DNA of 64,000 nt, taken from contig NZ_CP134500.1 of assembly GCF_031760065.1 (NCBI RefSeq), positions 4,154,001-4,218,000 of the forward strand, given 5' to 3'. Shown here one piece after another: positions 59,873-64,000 of the stretch. The notes beneath the pieces were generated by a model. The model made no database searches, was not told the DNA's origin, and was given only the letters and a program-made list of their open reading frames with translations. This stretch comes from Streptomyces durocortorensis (GTDB lineage Bacteria > Actinomycetota > Actinomycetes > Streptomycetales > Streptomycetaceae). Position numbers and translations under genes: made by a program. The number at the start of each line of letters is the position of its first letter. The first letter of the stretch is position 1.

Positions 59873-61324
59873 ATGAGGATGGGCAAGACGGCCATGCTGG
59901 TGACAGGCGCACTGATCGGCGCACTGTCGGCGTGCTCGTCCGGCAGTGACGGCGCCGATGCTGCACGAGGAGGCGGAGCCGCCGGCGGGGGAACCGACAG
60001 CACGGCCGGTGTCGCCCTCACCAGCAAGATCACGGCTCCTGACGCCTTCGACAGCGGCAAGGGTTGGGAGGTCAAGGCCGACTGGCTGCCTCAGGGGCAG
60101 CCCTTCCCCTTCGCGGTTTCGGCGAAGAGCGGCACGGTCGCCTATCTGGACAAGACGAAACAGGGCTACGTACTGAGCGTCCGCGAGGCCGCGTCCGGCA
60201 AGCTGCTGTCGACTGGCAAGCCCTGGCAGGCCCCGAAGCTCACCGAGGAGCAGAGTGCGGACGACACCTCGGCACTGGCAGTCCCCCGTATCTCCCTGAT
60301 CACGGGAGGCGAACGCGAGTTCTTCGCCGTGTGGGCACACGGCGAGAAGCGAAAGGACGAACTCCACGACTTCCAGCAGGCCATTTCCGTGGCCTTCTAC
60401 CCGGCCGACGCATCCGGTAAGGGCCTCGCGCCCGCCGGCTCCGGGGACGTCCAAGCGCCGGATGGCGAGTTTGACAACCAGGTCAGCGTGTTTCCCGGTG
60501 CGGGGGGTCTACTTGTCAGGTCCTACTTCGACAACTTCCTGATCTCACCCGACGGGAAGGTCACCGACAACGGCGACGCCAAGGTCCGGATCGGCGGGCA
60601 GTCAGTGGACGGCGACTACGACATGGCGTTCCCCGGCCGGGACGGGCTGGTGACCAACAACAAGCACGAAGGGACCGGAGAAGGCGGATTCGGCGTCGAC
60701 GGCGGCTGGGACAGCGCGAAGGCGATTCCGCCAGGCGCCGAGGCGGTCGTCGAATTCGACCCGGTCGTGAACTCCGTGGAGCAGGTTCCCAACGGCCATA
60801 TCGTCGGTGCCGCCGGTGACCTCCTGATCGCAGGGTGGGGCAAGGGGAGGAAGGAGAGCTCAGCTGTCACGGTGAGTGAGGACATCTCCGCCGTACACGA
60901 CATGGCGACCGGCAAGGTCCGAGCCACTGCCCCGTGCAAAACCGCAAGCACCTCCTACGCCGTCGGCATTCCCAAGGTGACGTACCGGGAAGACGTTCCG
61001 CCGGCGGTCTCCCCCAACGGGCGCTATCTGGTCAAGGGCGGCAACCTCTTCGACCTGCGGACGGGCAAGGGCACGTGCGCCGACAAGGGTGAGGACGCCA
61101 AGGAGATCATCCTCTCCTCCGTCGGCGACGACGGCACCGCATACGGCACCGCCGGGGAAGACGCCCCGCGGATCCCGGTCTCCGTCTCAGCAGCCACCGG
61201 CGCCGCCAAGCCCCTGCCGGAGACGGCCACGACGCCGACCGCCATGGCCAAGGGTGCGGGCGTGTTCATCACGCACACCGGGCAGGACACGATGCGCATG
61301 ATCGTCCTCGGCCTGCGGCGCTGA
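59873..61324 (+). CDS. Secreted lipoprotein, beta-propeller-like
   Basis: This is a 483-residue protein. The signal peptide MRMGKTAMLVTGALIGALSA ends in a lipobox (LSAC). The mature part has repeated short beta segments (GTVAYLDKTKQGYVLSVREA, EFFAVWAHGEKRKD, NQVSVFPGAGGLLVRSY, VSPNGRYLVKGGNLFDLRTG), suggesting a propeller. No catalytic residues can be assigned. The nearer second ATG (59879) is an alternative start. Confidence 0.78.
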   Translation: MRMGKTAMLVTGALIGALSACSSGSDGADAARGGGAAGGGTDSTAGVALTSKITAPDAFDSGKGWEVKADWLPQGQPFPFAVSAKSGTVAYLDKTKQGYVLSVREAASGKLLSTGKPWQAPKLTEEQSADDTSALAVPRISLITGGEREFFAVWAHGEKRKDELHDFQQAISVAFYPADASGKGLAPAGSGDVQAPDGEFDNQVSVFPGAGGLLVRSYFDNFLISPDGKVTDNGDAKVRIGGQSVDGDYDMAFPGRDGLVTNNKHEGTGEGGFGVDGGWDSAKAIPPGAEAVVEFDPVVNSVEQVPNGHIVGAAGDLLIAGWGKGRKESSAVTVSEDISAVHDMATGKVRATAPCKTASTSYAVGIPKVTYREDVPPAVSPNGRYLVKGGNLFDLRTGKGTCADKGEDAKEIILSSVGDDGTAYGTAGEDAPRIPVSVSAATGAAKPLPETATTPTAMAKGAGVFITHTGQDTMRMIVLGLRR

Positions 61325-61480
61325 CCCTCACCGTGCGGCGCCCGCTCCCGCTCGGCGGGGTGGGGCGGGGCGCCGCGGGCGCACCATCCGCGGCATGCGA
61401 TGCGAAAGACCGCACTCGCCGTGAGGGCCTGAGGGTCACTCAGTGAAGCCGAAAACCGGTGAATCGCTGCCTGGCTCCTC

Positions 61481-61888
61481 GTGCTCTGTACCGCCTGCGG
61501 GGACACGGCGAAGCTCACGGTCCTGGAGCGGGTGAACGTACGCTCCGTACGGCCCGAACTGCTGGACCGGCTGCACGCCAATGACCCGGGACTGACTGCG
61601 GAGTTGCTTCAGGACCCGGCTCTGCGGCGCCGTAACCGCATCGCCCTCGACTGGGCGGGCGCCTGGTGCCTGGACACCGGCGGTTCGGACCACCTGGACC
61701 GCGAGGTGATCGATGTCTCGGTCCGCTTCGCGGCGCGGATTCCCGTCCGGCCGGTGCGACTGATCGCTGACGGCTGCGGTCTCTCGCGGGCCGAGGTCGA
61801 GCGCCTGATCACGGAGGGGAAGCTCGTTTCGGCAGTCCGGCTGACCGGCAAGGTCTCCGACGCTTTCACCTTCACGCTCAAGCGCTGA
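61481..61888 (+). pseudogene. 5'-truncated DUF1062 gene
   Basis: The remaining 135 codons read VLCTACGDTAKLTVLERVNV, LHANDPGLTAELLQDPALRR, WAGAWCLDTGGSDHLDREVI and LTGKVSDAFTFTLKR, the DUF1062 pattern. Full-length members have about 50 more N-terminal residues. In-frame sequence upstream has a TGA at about 61460, and AWLLVLCTAC without a start precedes the kept part. Translation from GTG 61481 is possible but lacks a ribosome site. Confidence 0.65.
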
Positions 61889-62023
61889 GTGCTGCCCGGG
61901 GACCTGGTATCGGGCCAGATCCCCGGGGGCAGGCCCCCTGGGATCTGGCGGGGCCTGCCGACCGTGTTGCCTGCCGGGCTGGGTCCGCCTCCCCCGTTGC
62001 GCACGAATGAATGACCGACGGGA

Positions 62024-62569
62024 TCAGGCCCGGCGGCGTCGGTAGTACGCGTAGGTGAGAGCCAGAAGCAGTGGGCCCCACAGGTTCATCAGCCCGCTCA
62101 TCGTCATCGCGAGGACGTCCCAGCCCTCGTCGTACGGCCAGGCCGCCCTGCCGACGGTGGCGGCCTCGTACAGCCAGTGGACGCCGAGCGCGGTGATGAG
62201 GAGACCGCCCAAGGCGGCGGGGACGATCGCGGCGGCGGGCGGGACGCGTCGGCCGCCCAGCCTCGGCACCCAGTGCGGAACGACCTCACCCCAGCGGCGT
62301 ACCAACCCGAAGCTGAGCAGCGCGAGGATCTCGGTGAGGACCGTCAGCCCGATGACGTAGGGCGCGTTGAACCAGGCAGGGGACATGGGCTCCCCGCCCA
62401 TGCCGTACCCGAAGCCGATCGGCAGTCGCCAGATGCCGACCGGCAGCACGACCAGCGGGATGGCGTGCGCGACGCGCTCCGCCCAGGTCGGCACGCTGCG
62501 CTGTGTGAGGTCCTTCCCCGCCGAGTGCACTCCGAAGTCCGTAGGGGAGGACTGCCTTGTCGTCGTCAT
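62024..62569 (-). CDS. Four-helix membrane protein
   Basis: This is a 181-residue protein. Helices are at about 34-50, 70-90, 111-130 and 152-174, with a short basic C-terminus. There is a Pro-rich loop GGRRVPPAAA between helices 2 and 3. I do not recognise the family. Confidence 0.72.
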   Translation of the reverse strand: MTTTRQSSPTDFGVHSAGKDLTQRSVPTWAERVAHAIPLVVLPVGIWRLPIGFGYGMGGEPMSPAWFNAPYVIGLTVLTEILALLSFGLVRRWGEVVPHWVPRLGGRRVPPAAAIVPAALGGLLITALGVHWLYEAATVGRAAWPYDEGWDVLAMTMSGLMNLWGPLLLALTYAYYRRRRA

Positions 62570-62648
62570 GTCTTCAGCCTGGCGGGATGGGGGACGACGC
62601 GGATCCTCTCGAAGGTCCGACCTTGTTAAGCCCTGCGGGGGACCAGGG

Positions 62649-62860
62649 TCAGCCTTCGGGCTGACCGGCCCGAGTCAGCAGGCGTTCCCGCACCGCCGGG
62701 CGGTAGCTGTAGCGGTAGGTGAACATCGCCTTGCCCGTGAACCCGCCCTTGTACATGCCCTGCGGGCCGTACGCGCCAGGGATGGCCGGAGGCTGGGAGA
62801 AGACGAAGGCGCCGCCGGGGGCAAGGCGTTGGCGTACGAGGGGGGGAAAGCGCGTCGCTG
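62649..62860 (-). pseudogene. SAM-dependent methyltransferase C-terminal remnant
   Basis: The frame reads FPPLVRQRLAPGGAFVFSQP, then PAIPGAYGPQGMYKGGFTGK and FTYRYSYRPAVRERLLTRAG to a TGA. L-PGG-FVFS is the motif after strand 4 of class I methyltransferases. The SAM-binding half is missing and the C-terminus ends early, so it cannot be active. Confidence 0.6.
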
Positions 62861-63305
62861 TGTTCCCGGTTGCGTGCCGGTTTGGATGAGGTGCGAACCG
62901 TAGCCGCGAGATCCCACGGCCGACCCCATGAGCCTATGCGGCCTTTTCGCTGAAGGCACCTGACGGGAATCTGACCGGAATCTGACGAGAACTTGGCGGG
63001 AAAGTCGGCACGGGCGTGGCTGGATGTGGATCCAAACTCTGCTCAAAATTACTGCAACCCTCACGGTCGTGACAGAACTCACGTCCGTTAAAGGGGGTTC
63101 AGGGTGGATCATCCGCATGTTTCGCGTGGTGCAATCTCGATGTCGCTGTTTTCATTCGGTGACCGCAACGCCGGACCAGGGGGTGGCTATCTCTCGGCGG
63201 ACTCACGTCGACGCGTCGATTCGCATCAGGTGTAGGTGCAGGTACGCAGGGCGATTCCGCCCCCAACTCCGTCATCCTCGACCTACAGCAAGGACGATCG
63301 CCACA
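62861..63305. other. Intergenic region upstream of trypsin-fold gene
   Basis: No gene is seen in this 445-bp stretch. It contains the 11-bp direct repeats at 62960-62992 and a 12-bp perfect palindrome TCGACGCGTCGA at 63208-63219, about 90 bp before the GTG start. Both are candidate regulatory sites. Confidence 0.6.
62960..62992. promoter_or_regulatory. Three 11-bp direct repeats (response-regulator type)
   Basis: CTGACGGGAAT, CTGACCGGAAT and CTGACGAGAAC follow each other without gaps. An exact 11-bp period with a CTGAC-N6 form is typical of OmpR/PhoB-type response-regulator sites (for example GTNAC-N6 or PHO boxes). The match to a named consensus is only partial. Confidence 0.5.
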
Positions 63306-64000
63306 GTGTCCCGTAGACGCACCCGCCTCGCCATACTCGGAACGGTCCTGGCCGCCACCGCCGGCTCTGCCGCCGTGACCGGCGCGCCCGCGACAGCCGC
63401 CACCGGCTCCGCTGCCGATGCCGCCACCCAGGCTTCCGTCGCGCGCCTCCACATCGGTGAAGGCGATTCCACCCGTTCCTGTACCGGAGCCCTGGTCGAC
63501 CGCCAGTGGGTGCTGACCGCGGCCGCCTGCTTCGCCACAGACCTCAGCAACCCCACCCAGATCGCCGCGGGCAAGCCTGCCCTGAAGACCACGGCGACCA
63601 TAGGCCGCAGTTCTCTGACCGGGACCGGCGGACACGTCGCCGAAGTCGTCGAGCTCGTCCCGTCCACCGGCCGTGACCTGGTCATGGCTCGGATCGCCAC
63701 GCCCACCTCCGGCATCACGCCCTTCACCGTAGGTGCCTCTTCCGCTGATGAGGGCGACACCTTGCAGGCGGTCGGCTTCGGCCGTACCAAGACGGAATGG
63801 GTGCCGGACGCGGCCCACACGGCATCGATGAAGGTCGGCTCGGTCTCCGGCACCGAGCTCACCGTGAGCGGTGCCACCGCCAACGACGCCCTGTGCAAGG
63901 GCGACACCGGGGCCCCGATGCTCCGCGACACCGAGGGAGGCGTCGAGCTCGTCGGCGTCGCCACCCGTTCCTGGCAGGGCGGCTGCCTGGGCGTGACCGA
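63306..64000 (+). CDS. Secreted trypsin-fold protein, catalytic residues replaced (partial)
   Basis: The gene starts with GTG after AAGGA and runs off the right edge; 231 residues are seen. A signal peptide VSRRRTRLAILGTVLAATAG precedes a chymotrypsin-fold domain. At the histidine site it reads VLTAAACF (Ala74 for His). The Asp site is intact (GRDLVMARI, D124). The serine site reads CKGDTGAPM (Thr201 for Ser, Ala203 for the usual Gly). It is therefore probably not a protease. Such pseudo-trypsins in Streptomyces often end in FG-GAP repeats, which would lie beyond the window. Confidence 0.85.
   Translation, partial: MSRRRTRLAILGTVLAATAGSAAVTGAPATAATGSAADAATQASVARLHIGEGDSTRSCTGALVDRQWVLTAAACFATDLSNPTQIAAGKPALKTTATIGRSSLTGTGGHVAEVVELVPSTGRDLVMARIATPTSGITPFTVGASSADEGDTLQAVGFGRTKTEWVPDAAHTASMKVGSVSGTELTVSGATANDALCKGDTGAPMLRDTEGGVELVGVATRSWQGGCLGVT

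Noticed and set aside
1..64000. tRNA, rRNA or tmRNA genes, CRISPR arrays and replication origins
   Set aside because: I looked for cloverleaf ends, regular repeat-spacer patterns and DnaA-box clusters and found none that I could support.

Overview
The window is chromosomal DNA of a Streptomyces. The sequence is very GC-rich with G/C at third codon positions. GTG starts are frequent, and several stop/start overlaps of the GTGA or ATGA type occur. The gene families fit too: futalosine-route menaquinone genes, DUF3027, DUF2530, DUF2771, an actinobacterial XPB helicase and DmdR1/CsoR-like operators. Roughly the first 47 kb reads as conserved core; from about 48.2 kb to the right edge it is more accessory, with several decayed genes.

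Layout. 0-3 kb: the start of murQ with an RpiR regulator, a DUF4031 pair and an MFS exporter. 3-8 kb: a PQQ-propeller lipoprotein, an HD hydrolase and the 5-oxoprolinase operon pxpABC. 8-11.3 kb: a copper ATPase with a CsoR-type operator, and cutC. 11.3-21 kb: a HelD-type RNA polymerase-recycling ATPase, XPB helicase, MarR/SRPBCC pair, DUF2071, a secreted peptidoglycan-binding protein, and a large protein related to the XPB N-terminal region. 21-27 kb: a membrane protein, then an iron-siderophore ABC importer whose four genes are translationally coupled or nearly so, followed by one uncharacterised protein, all downstream of an iron-box-like site. 27-32 kb: HAD hydrolase, cold-shock protein, mqnB-mqnD, DUF2771 lipoprotein, MFS. 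32-40 kb: DUF3027 protein, a 1074-residue sacsin/Hsp90-like ATPase, a CtpE-like P-type ATPase, DUF2530. 40-48 kb: purine permease, MarR/MFS, Uma2, RNA cyclic phosphodiesterase, EamA transporter, MarR, aldo/keto reductase.

48.2-51 kb is the most unusual part. It holds an FG-GAP gene remnant and an IS5-type transposase remnant broken by expansion of an 8-bp repeat. It also holds an AT-richer run of small membrane-protein genes, which sits between a 3'-end fragment of pip (proline iminopeptidase) and the intact pip gene. The two pip copies share a 62-bp identical core. 52-59.5 kb: a Ser/Thr kinase fused to an extracellular solute-binding domain, two SDRs, LysR, and a TetR/hydrolase pair whose two apparently leaderless promoters share one palindrome. 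59.5-64 kb: a lipoprotein and a membrane protein among remnants of an aldehyde dehydrogenase, a DUF1062 protein and a methyltransferase, then the start of a trypsin-fold protein that has lost two of its three catalytic residues.

All functions are assigned from recognised motifs and families read by eye; no database search was run.
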